Source: Microtetraspora glauca (GTDB taxonomy: Bacteria > Actinomycetota > Actinomycetes > Streptomycetales > Streptomycetaceae). From it: 64,000 nucleotides of DNA. Numbering within the stretch: position 1 is the stretch's first letter; each line of letters starts with the position of its first letter. The DNA is taken from positions 124,001 to 188,000 of the forward strand of contig JOFO01000008.1 of NCBI GenBank assembly GCA_000721275.1, read 5' to 3'. A model generated the notes under the pieces. It did no database searches. It saw only the letters and a program-made list of their open reading frames with translations, and was not told the origin of the DNA. The translations under genes were made by a program, and so were the position numbers. This document shows, in pieces, positions 7,868 to 15,233 of the stretch.

Positions 7868-9040
7868 TCAGCAGGGCAGCACCCGCGTCTCCGCCGCCGG
7901 CAGGCCCTTCGCCCACCAGTGGTCGTACCGCCCGTACACGCGCGGATCGCGGGCGGCCAGCAGCCGTCCCAGCGACGCCGCCTCGGCCGCGAGCCCGTCC
8001 CAGACGGCGCCCGTCAGCGGATGGAACGCGGTGGCCTCGATCCCGCCGCCGACCGGCCGCCACACCCCGGCGACGTACCCGTCGACCAGCAGCGTCGGCA
8101 GCACGTCGCCGTTGACCCGTATCACGTGCGCCCGGTACGCCGCCGGCACGATCCGGCTCCGGTCCTCGTACGCCAGCAGCGTGCTGTCCCACATCGCCAT
8201 CAGGCGCGGCGGCGCGGCCGTGTCGCCGGCCGGGCGGGCCGCGTCGGGCAGGTCGTACAGCACCGCGCCGTCCGGACCGGCCAGGAGTTCGGCCGCGCCC
8301 GCCAGGACCAGCGCGTCGAGCGCCGCCCGCGCCCGGCCGCGCTGCACCAGGCCGAACCGGGCCAGGTCCGCCGCCGTCGCGGGCCCGAAGCCGGCCAGAT
8401 AGCGGCGGGCCAGGGTCTCCAGGCCGCGGGCGGCCGTCTCCGGGTCGGTGCGCACCGGGTCCGGTCCGGCCGCGACGAACCCGGGCGAGGCGGTGAACTG
8501 CCACGGCGGGCCGCTCGGCACGTGCCACAGCGGCGCGTACTGCCGCAGCAGCCGGCCGGCCGCCGGGGTGAGGCCGCCGCCGCCCCACGACTCCTCGGCG
8601 AACGCGCGCAGTTCGGCGCCGGTGCGCGGCCGGGCGGCGTGGCGGAGCAGTCCGGGCAGCAGGGCGTCGGCGTCCTCCGGGGTGATGCCGGTGTCCGTGA
8701 ACCGCCGGTCGCGCAGCCGGCTGCCGCGCAGCGTCGGCTCCACCGCCTCCCGGAACGGGCGGTAGTCGCCGGCGTGCACCAGGTGCAGGGTGATCCGCAT
8801 CAGCGTCGAGCGGACCAGCCGGAACCCCTCGACGGCCGCGTCGAGTGCGGCCGGGTCGAAGTCCGCCACCCGGTTCCACAGCGCCACGTACGGCGACCCC
8901 GGCTGCTGCGCCTGGAGCGCCACCGCCCGCCGCACCGCCTCCTCGACCCCGACCGGCTCCCGCGCCAGCAGCGACTGCCGGGCGAGCGTCGCCCTGTTGA
9001 GGGCGCGGGCGGAGAGCGCGTGCTGCGCGGCTGTGGTCAT
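7868..9040 (-). CDS. HTH_42 winged-helix protein, AlkZ/YcaQ-like DNA glycosylase candidate
   Basis: The 390-residue protein belongs to the winged-helix (HTH_42) family that includes AlkZ of Streptomyces sahachiroi and E. coli YcaQ, glycosylases that unhook interstrand crosslinks or excise bulky alkylated bases. Residues 41-56 read ALQAQQPGSPYVALWN; Q43 and Q45 match the catalytic Q-x-Q pair of AlkZ rather than the Q-x-D of YcaQ. Other family features are LVRSTLMRITLHLVH, an HTH-like region, and a C-terminal VAGVWRP strand. ATG 9040 is the start. In producers such proteins give self-resistance to DNA-alkylating products, but housekeeping paralogues are common. It stands alone after the efflux pump gene (89-base gap, same strand). 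Confidence 0.8.
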   Translation of the reverse strand: MTTAAQHALSARALNRATLARQSLLAREPVGVEEAVRRAVALQAQQPGSPYVALWNRVADFDPAALDAAVEGFRLVRSTLMRITLHLVHAGDYRPFREAVEPTLRGSRLRDRRFTDTGITPEDADALLPGLLRHAARPRTGAELRAFAEESWGGGGLTPAAGRLLRQYAPLWHVPSGPPWQFTASPGFVAAGPDPVRTDPETAARGLETLARRYLAGFGPATAADLARFGLVQRGRARAALDALVLAGAAELLAGPDGAVLYDLPDAARPAGDTAAPPRLMAMWDSTLLAYEDRSRIVPAAYRAHVIRVNGDVLPTLLVDGYVAGVWRPVGGGIEATAFHPLTGAVWDGLAAEAASLGRLLAARDPRVYGRYDHWWAKGLPAAETRVLPC

Positions 9041-9129
9041 GCCCCCGATTGTGGCGGGCACCACTGACAACGCACCGGCCACGGGCACGGTGGCCGGTTC
9101 CCGGTGCCGGGTGGGGGACCGCGGTGGGG

Positions 9130-10716
9130 TCAGTTCGCGGCCGGGGCGGCGGACTTGCCGCCCCGCAGCAGGAGGGCGATGACCGCGAGCAGCACCAGGC
9201 AGGTCGCGGCGAGCACCCACAGCACGGTGTGGAACGAGCTGTCGTAGGCGTCGACGAGGAAGGCGACGAAGCCCTCGCGCTGCGAGGCGGCGACGGCCTC
9301 GGCCGGGCCGGTGATGTTGCCGCCGGCCGCGGTGCCGGCCACCGTGGCGGCGTCGCCGGCGCCCGGGAAGGCGGCGATGCCGTCGCTGGTGCGGCCGGTG
9401 AGGAGGGTGGCGAGCAGCGAGCCGTAGACGGCGACGGCGATGGCCTCGCTGCCGAGGCGCAGGGTGTTGAGGAAGCCCGCGGCCATGCCGGCCCGCTCGG
9501 GGGCGATCAGGCTCAGCGCCTCGCCGTCGACGAGACCGGCGGCCAGCGCGTATCCGGCGCCGGTGATGAGCATCGGCAGGGCGACCAGCGCGATGTCGAC
9601 GTCCGGGGAGAAGAGCGAGAGTCCGGCGACGCCGACGACCAGGCAGACCAGGCTGACGAAGATGATGGTCATCGCGGAGACGCCCTTGGCGACCAGCTTG
9701 GCGGCGATCAGCGGGAAGACCAGCATCGGGAAGGTCAGCAGCACCATGATCAGGCCGGCCGAGCCGCTGGAGTGGCCGCCGGCGGCGGTGAGGTAGCTCG
9801 GCAGGTACGTCAGCATGGTGACGAAGGCGAACGAGCCGGCCACCGGCACCAGGCACAGGGCGAGGAAGCGGCGGTTGGCGACGGCGCCCAGGTCGAGCAT
9901 GGGGTGCGGGTGGCGCTTCTCCACGGCGGCGAAGACGATCAGCGCCACGACGGTGCCGGCGAAGAGGCCGAGCACGCCGGGGCCGGCCCAGCCCCACTGC
10001 GAGCCCTGGGCGATGCCGGTGGTGAGGAGCAGCATCGCGACGACGAAGAGCGCGGTGCCGGGGACGTCGACGCGGGCGTCCGGGTTGCGGGTCTCGGTGA
10101 CGCCCTTGCTCATCGCGGGGACGGTGAGCAGGACGAGGGCGAGGACGACGGCGTGGAGGGCGAAGACCCAGCGCCAGCCGGCGGTCTCGATGAGCAGGCC
10201 GGAGAGGGACGGGCCGAAGGAGACGCCGAGTCCGGCGACGGTGCCGAAAAGGGCGAACGCCCGTCCTCGGGCGGGGCCTTCGAAGACGGTGGAGAGCAGG
10301 GCCGCGCCGCAGGCGAAGATCGCGGCGCCGCCGATGCCGGCGAGCGCGCGGGCGGCGTCGAGGACGTAGACGTTCCCGGCGAAGACGCTGACCAGGGAGG
10401 CGGCGGCGTAGATCGCGGCACCGATGGTGAAGGCGCGGACGCGGCCGATGATGTCGGCGATCGAGCCCCAGGCGAGCGTCAGGCAGGCGAAGGCCACGTT
10501 GAAGGCGTTGACCACCCACTGCAGCGGCACCAGGCTCGCGTCGGTGTCGGCGCCGATGTACGGCAGGGCCACGCCGGTGCCGGAGATCGAGGTGGGGACG
10601 ACGAAGATCGCCAGGAGGACCGCGGTGAGGATCAGCGTCTGCCGCTGGGGGGCGGCCTGGCCCGGCGCGGGGGAGGCGGTCTCGCCCCCGGCGGGGACGG
10701 ACTCGGTCTGTGCCAT
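9130..10716 (-). CDS. DHA2-family MFS efflux transporter (14 TM)
   Basis: A 528-residue integral membrane protein with about 14 hydrophobic helices and the motif-A region WGSIADIIGRVRAF near residue 85, plus a motif-C-like GTVAGLGVSFGPSLSG in helix 5. This is the EmrB/QacA type of drug:proton antiporter. It has an extra loop before the last helix (TVAGTAAGGNITGP). ATG 10716 has AGGAG ten bases upstream; the TTG three codons earlier is too close to that site. It is divergent from a small ArsR-fold regulator, and palindromes lie between the two starts, so expression is probably controlled by that neighbour. The substrate is unknown. Confidence 0.9.
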   Translation of the reverse strand: MAQTESVPAGGETASPAPGQAAPQRQTLILTAVLLAIFVVPTSISGTGVALPYIGADTDASLVPLQWVVNAFNVAFACLTLAWGSIADIIGRVRAFTIGAAIYAAASLVSVFAGNVYVLDAARALAGIGGAAIFACGAALLSTVFEGPARGRAFALFGTVAGLGVSFGPSLSGLLIETAGWRWVFALHAVVLALVLLTVPAMSKGVTETRNPDARVDVPGTALFVVAMLLLTTGIAQGSQWGWAGPGVLGLFAGTVVALIVFAAVEKRHPHPMLDLGAVANRRFLALCLVPVAGSFAFVTMLTYLPSYLTAAGGHSSGSAGLIMVLLTFPMLVFPLIAAKLVAKGVSAMTIIFVSLVCLVVGVAGLSLFSPDVDIALVALPMLITGAGYALAAGLVDGEALSLIAPERAGMAAGFLNTLRLGSEAIAVAVYGSLLATLLTGRTSDGIAAFPGAGDAATVAGTAAGGNITGPAEAVAASQREGFVAFLVDAYDSSFHTVLWVLAATCLVLLAVIALLLRGGKSAAPAAN

Positions 10717-10754
10717 GGGGGGCAAACTCCTGTAGTTCCAGCGGCGTTGAGCAA

Positions 10755-10780
10755 GGTTCGGAATTCTTCGAACCTAGGTT
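10755..10780. promoter_or_regulatory. Candidate operator between MFS pump and ArsR-fold regulator
   Basis: GGTTCG-N8-CGAACC (10755-10774) overlaps the perfect 10-bp palindrome AACCTAGGTT (10771-10780). The site is in the 167-base divergent gap, 39 bases from the pump start, where a dimeric winged-helix repressor would block transcription. Confidence 0.6.
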
Positions 10781-10883
10781 GGCAGAGGCGGAGGTACGAT
10801 GCAAGCGAAACCTGACAAGGGCGGGAGCCTCCGGACGAGACGCTTCCGCCCGCCGGCGGTGGACGAGCGAAGGAGCCGACGCG

Positions 10884-11216
10884 ATGCCCGACGAGGAAGG
10901 CCACCCGAGCCGGAGCGAGATGGACCTGCTCACGGTCCTGAACGCGCTCTCCGACCCCCTCCGGTACGAGGTGATCCAGACCTTCCTCACGCTCCCGGAC
11001 GGCACCGAGCGGACCTGCCTGTCCTTCGGCTTCCCGGTGTCCAAGTCCACGCTCAGCCACCACTTCCGGATCCTGCGCGAGTCCGGCCTGGTGCAGCAGG
11101 TCAACCGCGGCAACAGCCGCAAGGCGCACCTCCGCAGGGAGGACCTGGAGGCCCGGTTCCCCGGCCTCCTCGACCTGCTGGCGGACAACCCGTCGGGCCG
11201 CACGCCCGGCCGCTGA
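10884..11216 (+). CDS. ArsR-fold winged-helix transcriptional regulator
   Basis: The 110-residue protein has the ArsR-type fold: LTVLNALSDPLRYEVIQTFL at residues 15-34 and recognition helix VSKSTLSHHFRILRESGLVQ. It lacks a CxC metal motif (one Cys in all), so it probably responds to an organic ligand or redox change rather than metal. ATG 10884 has AAGGAG eight bases upstream; an upstream in-frame start at 10710 would overlap the pump gene and is rejected. Divergent orientation with the DHA2 transporter suggests it represses both genes through the palindromes between them. Its 3' end faces the metal ATPase gene across a strong hairpin. Confidence 0.85.
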   Translation: MPDEEGHPSRSEMDLLTVLNALSDPLRYEVIQTFLTLPDGTERTCLSFGFPVSKSTLSHHFRILRESGLVQQVNRGNSRKAHLRREDLEARFPGLLDLLADNPSGRTPGR

Positions 11217-11348
11217 AGCTGAACGGGCCCCGGGGCGGGCCTGGCCCGTACCGGGTACCGGGGCGGCGGCGCACGCGCGCGTACGCGAGGTGGCGCTCGA
11301 CCCCGACAGGGGCGGGCGCGTCGCGGCGCACGCGCGCGCGTACGCGAA

Positions 11349-11379
11349 GGGCGCCCGCCTCCGTGGGAGGCGGGCGCCC
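11349..11379. terminator. Bidirectional terminator between regulator and P1B ATPase
   Basis: GGGCGCCCGCCTCC (11349-11362) pairs perfectly with 11366-11379 around a GTG loop: a 14-bp all-strong stem between two convergent genes. There is no T-run, as is usual for Streptomyces terminators. Confidence 0.8.
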
Positions 11380-11384
11380 TGGGT

Positions 11385-11452
11385 GGTGGCGCGGTCGGGG
11401 GTCCGTGCGCGGTGGCGCGGTGGCGCGGTCGGGGGTCCGTGCGCGGTGGCGC
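11385..11452. repeat. Two tandem 34-bp repeats at the 3' end of the P1B ATPase gene
   Basis: Positions 11385-11418 and 11419-11452 are identical 34-bp units, directly adjacent. They end three bases before the ATPase stop codon. A second GC-rich repeat (core ACGCGCGCGTACGCGA) occurs at about 11269-11288 and again at 11327-11347. Together they fill the gap on both sides of the terminator. Confidence 0.8.
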
Positions 11453-11454
11453 CG

Positions 11455-13500
11455 TCAGGCGTCCGTCGTGGTGCGGGGCCAGGCGGAGGCGCGGAGGAGG
11501 CGGAGGCCGTTGAGGCCCACGAGGACCGTGGAGCCCTCGTGGCCGGCCACGCCGAGCGGCAGCGGGAGCGTGCCGATCAGGTCCCAGGCGACCAGTACGG
11601 CGATGAACGCGCCCGCGATCACCAGGTTCTGCACGACCAGCCGGTGCGCGGTGCGGGAGAGCGCCACGACCGCGGGCACGGCGGCCAGTTCGTCGCGTAC
11701 GACGACCGCGTCGGCCGTCTCCAGCGCGAGGTCCGAACCGGCCCGGCCCATCGCGACCCCCATGTGCGCGGCGGCCAGCGCCGGCGCGTCGTTGACGCCG
11801 TCGCCGACGACCAGCACCCGCCGCCCCTCCGCCTCCCAGGCCCGTACGGCCGCCACCTTCTCCTCCGGCAGCAGACCGGCGCGCACGTCGGTGATGCCGA
11901 CCCCTTCGGCCACGAGCCGCGCCGCCCGCTCGTTGTCGCCGGTCAGCAGCGCGGGGGCGCGCCCGGTCAGCCGGGTGAGCGCGGCGACCGTCGCGGCGGC
12001 GTCTGGGCGGAGCCGGTCGGCGACGCCGAGGACCCCGACGGGCCGCCCGTCGCACAGCACCGCCACCGCCGTCCGCCCCGCCTCCTCCAGCTCCCGCACC
12101 ACGCGCGCGGGCCCGTCGGGGTCCCCGGGGTCTCCGGCGTCGCCGGACAGCAGCCGCGCGGGCGAGCCGGCCTCGATCCGCCGGCCCTCGACGGTCGCGG
12201 TGACGCCCCGCCCCGGCGCGGCCGTGAAGTCCTCGGCGGCGGCGAGCGCGAGACCGCGCTCCCGTGCCGCGCCGACGACGGCCCGGGCCAGCGGGTGCTC
12301 GCTGGCGTGCTCGGCCGAGGCCGCGAGCCGCAGCAGCGCGTCCGCGTCCAGGCCGCCGCCCGGCAGCGGACGGACGTCGGTGACGCGGGGCGTGCCCTCG
12401 GTGAGGGTGCCGGTCTTGTCCAGCGCCACCGCGTCGACCTGCCCCAGGCGCTCCATGACGACGGCGGACTTGGCGAGGACGCCGTGCCGGCCGGCGTTGG
12501 CGATGGCGGAGAGCAGCGGCGGCATCGTGGAGAGGACCACCGCGCACGGCGACGCGACGATCATGAAGGTCATCGCCCGGAGCAGGGCGGAGGTCAGGTC
12601 GTCGCCGAAGGCGAGCGGCACGCCGAAGACGGCGAGGGTCGCGAGGACCATGCCCACCGAGTACCGCTGCTCGATCTTCTCGATGAACAGCTGCGTCGGC
12701 GCCTTCGTCCGGGACGCCTCCTCGACCATCCGCACGATCCGGGCGATCACCGAGTCCGAGGCGTCGCGCCCGACCCGTACGCGCAGGGCGCCGGTGCCGT
12801 TGACGGTGCCGGCGAACACCTCGTCGCCGGTCTCCTTGACCACCGGCAGCGGTTCGCCGGTGATCGTGGCCTGGTCGACCTCGCTCGCCCCGCCGGTGAC
12901 CCGCCCGTCCGCGCCGATCCGCTCGCCGGGCCGGACGAGGACGGTGTCGCCGACCGCGAGGAGTTCCGCGTCCACGGTCTCCTCGGAGCCGTCGGGCAGC
13001 AGCCGGGTCGCGGTGGCGGGCGCGAGGTCGAGCAGCCCGCGCACCGAGTCCGCGGTACGGGCGGTGGCCAGCGCCTCCAGGGCGCCGGAGGTGGCGAAGA
13101 TGACGATAAGCAGCGCGCCGTCGAGGACCTGCCCGATCGCGGCGGCGCCCAGCGCGGCGACGACCATCAGCAGGTCCACGTCGAGGGTCCGCTCCCGCAG
13201 CGCCTTCAGCCCCTCCCAGCCGGGCTCCCAGCCGCCGGTGGCGTAGGCGGCGGCGAAGAGCGCGCCCCAGAGCCAGCCGGGGCCGCCGCCCAGGTAGGGG
13301 ACGAGGGCGAGCAGGAACAGCCCGAGCGAGGCCAGCGCCCAGCGCACCTCGGGAAGCGCGAGGGCGCGGGTGCGGCCGGCCGGGCGGGGGTCCCGGCGCG
13401 GCGCGTCCCCCGCGCGCCGGCCGCCTTCGCCGGGCCCGTCGCGCTGCTCCAGGAAAGAAGGCTCGTCCAGCGAGGACGGCTGGTCCAGGGAAGAAGACAT
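11455..13500 (-). CDS. P1B-4-type heavy-metal-translocating ATPase (Co/Ni/Fe/Zn export)
   Basis: This 681-residue pump has the P-type ATPase core: TGEPLPVVKETGD, DKTGTLTEGTP (phosphorylated Asp), SEHPLARAVV, and GDGVNDAPALAAA. Its membrane metal site reads IVASPCAVVL, so SPC replaces the CPC of copper/zinc pumps, and the last helix has GHEGST. SPC plus HEG(G/S)T defines the P1B-4 group (CoaT, mycobacterial CtpD and CtpJ), which export cobalt, nickel, iron or zinc. The N-terminus has no metal-binding domain, only an acidic, basic and Pro-rich tail. ATG 13500 is preceded by GAAGGGG. It is divergent from an NmtR-like sensor, matching the NmtR-CtpJ pair of Mycobacterium tuberculosis. Confidence 0.92.
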   Translation of the reverse strand: MSSSLDQPSSLDEPSFLEQRDGPGEGGRRAGDAPRRDPRPAGRTRALALPEVRWALASLGLFLLALVPYLGGGPGWLWGALFAAAYATGGWEPGWEGLKALRERTLDVDLLMVVAALGAAAIGQVLDGALLIVIFATSGALEALATARTADSVRGLLDLAPATATRLLPDGSEETVDAELLAVGDTVLVRPGERIGADGRVTGGASEVDQATITGEPLPVVKETGDEVFAGTVNGTGALRVRVGRDASDSVIARIVRMVEEASRTKAPTQLFIEKIEQRYSVGMVLATLAVFGVPLAFGDDLTSALLRAMTFMIVASPCAVVLSTMPPLLSAIANAGRHGVLAKSAVVMERLGQVDAVALDKTGTLTEGTPRVTDVRPLPGGGLDADALLRLAASAEHASEHPLARAVVGAARERGLALAAAEDFTAAPGRGVTATVEGRRIEAGSPARLLSGDAGDPGDPDGPARVVRELEEAGRTAVAVLCDGRPVGVLGVADRLRPDAAATVAALTRLTGRAPALLTGDNERAARLVAEGVGITDVRAGLLPEEKVAAVRAWEAEGRRVLVVGDGVNDAPALAAAHMGVAMGRAGSDLALETADAVVVRDELAAVPAVVALSRTAHRLVVQNLVIAGAFIAVLVAWDLIGTLPLPLGVAGHEGSTVLVGLNGLRLLRASAWPRTTTDA

Positions 13501-13557
13501 GACAAAGCGCCCCTTCGCGGGCAGGTGGCATCGACCCCCACACCATACCTGAACACT

Positions 13558-13588
13558 TGAACACCTATTCATATGTCATCCGTATGAT
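13558..13588. promoter_or_regulatory. NmtR-like operator and leaderless promoter
   Basis: TGAA-N6-TTCA (13558-13571) is the half-site pattern of SmtB/ArsR metal-sensor operators and lies in the AT-rich divergent gap. A perfect -10 hexamer TATGAT at 13583-13588 is six bases before the ATG of the sensor gene, so that transcript probably starts at or near the start codon (leaderless). No conventional ribosome site precedes the ATG. Confidence 0.6.
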
Positions 13589-13594
13589 GGGCGC

Positions 13595-13969
13595 ATGGGC
13601 CACGGAATCGACACCGCCACCGGCGCGACCCCCCGCGAACGGCTCGACGCCGTCGGCACCGCCGACGTCGCCGCCACCCTCCAGGCCCTCGCCACCCCCT
13701 CCCGCCTGTACATCCTCGCCAGGCTCCAGGAAGGCCCCTGCTCGGTCGGCGACCTCGCCGACGCCGTCGGCATGGAGCCCTCCGCCTGCTCCCACCAGCT
13801 GCGCCTGCTGCGCAACCTCGGCCTGGTCACCGGCGAGCGCCACGGCCGCTCGATCGTCTACGCCCTGTACGACAACCACGTCGCCGAGCTCCTCGACCAG
13901 GCGCTCTACCACGTGGAGCACCTCCGCCTGGGCGTCCGCGACGCCACCGCGGAGCCCTCCGCCACCTGA
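13595..13969 (+). CDS. nmtR: NmtR-like Ni/Co-sensing ArsR/SmtB-family repressor
   Basis: The 124-residue repressor has a winged-helix core (TLQALATPSRLYILARLQEG, SACSHQLRLLRNLGLVTGE). Its C-terminal helix carries D93-x-H95-x10-H106-x2-H109, exactly the spacing of the nickel/cobalt ligands D91, H93, H104, H107 of M. tuberculosis NmtR. When the metal is low it should bind the TGAA-N6-TTCA operator and repress itself and the divergent P1B-4 ATPase. The start codon ATG 13595 lies just after a TATGAT -10 box. The last eleven codons including the stop are the first unit of a three-copy 33-bp tandem repeat. Confidence 0.85.
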   Translation: MGHGIDTATGATPRERLDAVGTADVAATLQALATPSRLYILARLQEGPCSVGDLADAVGMEPSACSHQLRLLRNLGLVTGERHGRSIVYALYDNHVAELLDQALYHVEHLRLGVRDATAEPSAT

Positions 13970-14036
13970 CGCGACGCCACCGCGGAGCCCTCCGCCACCT
14001 GACGCGACGCCACCGCGGAGCCCTCCGCCACCTGAC
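13938..14036. repeat. Three perfect 33-bp tandem repeats across the nmtR stop codon
   Basis: Copies lie at 13938-13970, 13971-14003 and 14004-14036. The unit is 11 codons long and encodes the end of the nmtR product (RDATAEPSAT) plus the stop, so each copy repeats the stop in frame. Every unit contains GCGGAG-CC-CTCCGC, a perfect small hairpin, giving three stem-loops in a row that could terminate transcription. Confidence 0.95.
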
Positions 14037-14078
14037 GCGGCGCGCCGCGGGCCGGTCGCCCGCTCCCGTACGAAGAAT

Positions 14079-14103
14079 GGGGTGGAACCGTACGAACCAC
14101 CCC
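14079..14103. promoter_or_regulatory. Inverted repeat upstream of the binding-fold protein gene
   Basis: GGGGTGG (14079-14085) and CCACCCC (14097-14103) flank an 11-base spacer containing CGTACG. A second CGTACGAA lies at about 14067-14074. The site ends 17 bases before the ATG at 14121 and overlaps the place where a repressor would block initiation. Confidence 0.45.
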
Positions 14104-14120
14104 GCGGGAGACGCCCGTCC

Positions 14121-15233
14121 ATGTGCCCGACGCCCCCACCCCCCGTCCGGATCGGCGCCCTCGCCCCGCTCACCCGCCCCGGCTGGACCGACGCCGGCCG
14201 GCATCTGCTGGCGGGCCTCGAACTGGCCGCCGGGGAGGTGAACGCCTCCGGCGGGATCGGCGGACAGCCGCTGGAACTCGTGGTCAGGGACACCGCCGCC
14301 GACCCGCACCGCGCCGAGACGGCGGTGGACGAGCTGGCCGGGCTCGGCGTGACGGCGCTGGCCGGCGAGTACCACAGCGTCGCGGCCCGTGCGGCGGCCG
14401 ACCGGGCGGACGCCCTCGGCCTGCCGTTCCTCTGCTCCTCGGCGGTCCTCGACGCCCTCACCGAGCGGCCGACGGACCGGGTCGCGCGGCTCGCCCCGGC
14501 GCAGTCCCACGGCTGGCGCGTCTACGCCGACTTCCTGCTCGCCGCCGGCCACACCCGCGTGGCGGTCGCCGCCGAACCGAGCCTCTACTGGGCCGCCGGC
14601 ACCCGCATCCTCCGCGACCGCCTGGCCCCCCGGGGCGGCACGGTCACCGCACTCGACGCGCGCGCCCTGCCGCCCGAAGCCCTCTGCGACGAACTGGCCG
14701 CCCGCTCACCGGAGGTGACGGCCCTGCTCCTCCTGACCGGCTTCCCCGACCCGGCCGTCCCGCTCGTCCGGGCGGTCCGCCGGGACCCCCGCCTGGACGG
14801 CCTCCTGCTCGGCGCCCCCGCCGGCCAGCCAGAGTTCCCGGCCTGGGAGGCCCTGCTGGGCGCGGACGGCGCGGCGGTCCCGTTCCTCCGCTACCTTCCC
14901 GTCCGCCCCACCCCGCTCGGCGCGCGCGTGGAGTCCGCCCTCCGCGCCCGCCTCGGCACCACCCCGTCCTTCGTCGCCTTCGAGGGGTACGACACGATCG
15001 CCGTGCTCACCGCGGCCCTCCGCGCCCACGGCGCCGATCCCGCGGCCCTCGCCGGCGGCTGGCCCGACGTGACCGTGTCCGGCACCCGCGGCCCCATCCG
15101 CCTCACCCGCCCCGCCGGCACCCCCGTCCGCCAGTGGACCTGGCCCCCCGTCCAGATCACCGACCGCGACCCCGCCGCCCCCGGACGCTTCCGCACCCTC
15201 CACCCGGAGCTGGTCAGCGCAGCAGTGCGGTGA
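14121..15233 (+). CDS. Type I periplasmic-binding-fold protein without a signal peptide
   Basis: The 370-residue protein resembles the substrate-binding component of branched-chain amino-acid ABC transporters (Peripla_BP_6): IGALAPLTRPGWTDAGRHLL at the start, LAAGEVNASGGIGGQPLELV, a central FLCSSAVLDALTE, and a second lobe ending in FVAFEGYDTIAVL. It begins MCPTPPPPVRIGALAP, with no hydrophobic leader and no lipobox, so it should stay in the cytoplasm. No permease or ATPase genes are nearby. ATG 14121 has GGGAG about eleven bases upstream. It may be a cytoplasmic ligand sensor or a remnant of a transporter. Its last 20 bases overlap the convergent arsO gene. Confidence 0.75.
   Translation: MCPTPPPPVRIGALAPLTRPGWTDAGRHLLAGLELAAGEVNASGGIGGQPLELVVRDTAADPHRAETAVDELAGLGVTALAGEYHSVAARAAADRADALGLPFLCSSAVLDALTERPTDRVARLAPAQSHGWRVYADFLLAAGHTRVAVAAEPSLYWAAGTRILRDRLAPRGGTVTALDARALPPEALCDELAARSPEVTALLLLTGFPDPAVPLVRAVRRDPRLDGLLLGAPAGQPEFPAWEALLGADGAAVPFLRYLPVRPTPLGARVESALRARLGTTPSFVAFEGYDTIAVLTAALRAHGADPAALAGGWPDVTVSGTRGPIRLTRPAGTPVRQWTWPPVQITDRDPAAPGRFRTLHPELVSAAVR

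Noticed and set aside
10710..10883. N-terminal extension of the ArsR-fold regulator
   Set aside because: The extension overlaps the divergent pump start and operator, lacks ribosome-site support and has atypical residues; ATG 10884 has AAGGAG.
7868..13564. A 1898-codon open frame on the minus strand
   Set aside because: It is a stop-free frame caused by high GC. The real genes (AlkZ-like protein, MFS pump, ArsR-fold regulator, P1B ATPase) lie in it or other frames with proper starts, motifs and codon use.
13938..14036. CRISPR-like array
   Set aside because: The three 33-bp units are directly adjacent with no spacers; they are plain tandem repeats containing a gene end.
15214..15233. Overlap of convergent genes as sign of a wrong gene end
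   Set aside because: Both frames show good family matches up to their stops; short convergent overlaps are common in compact Streptomyces regions.
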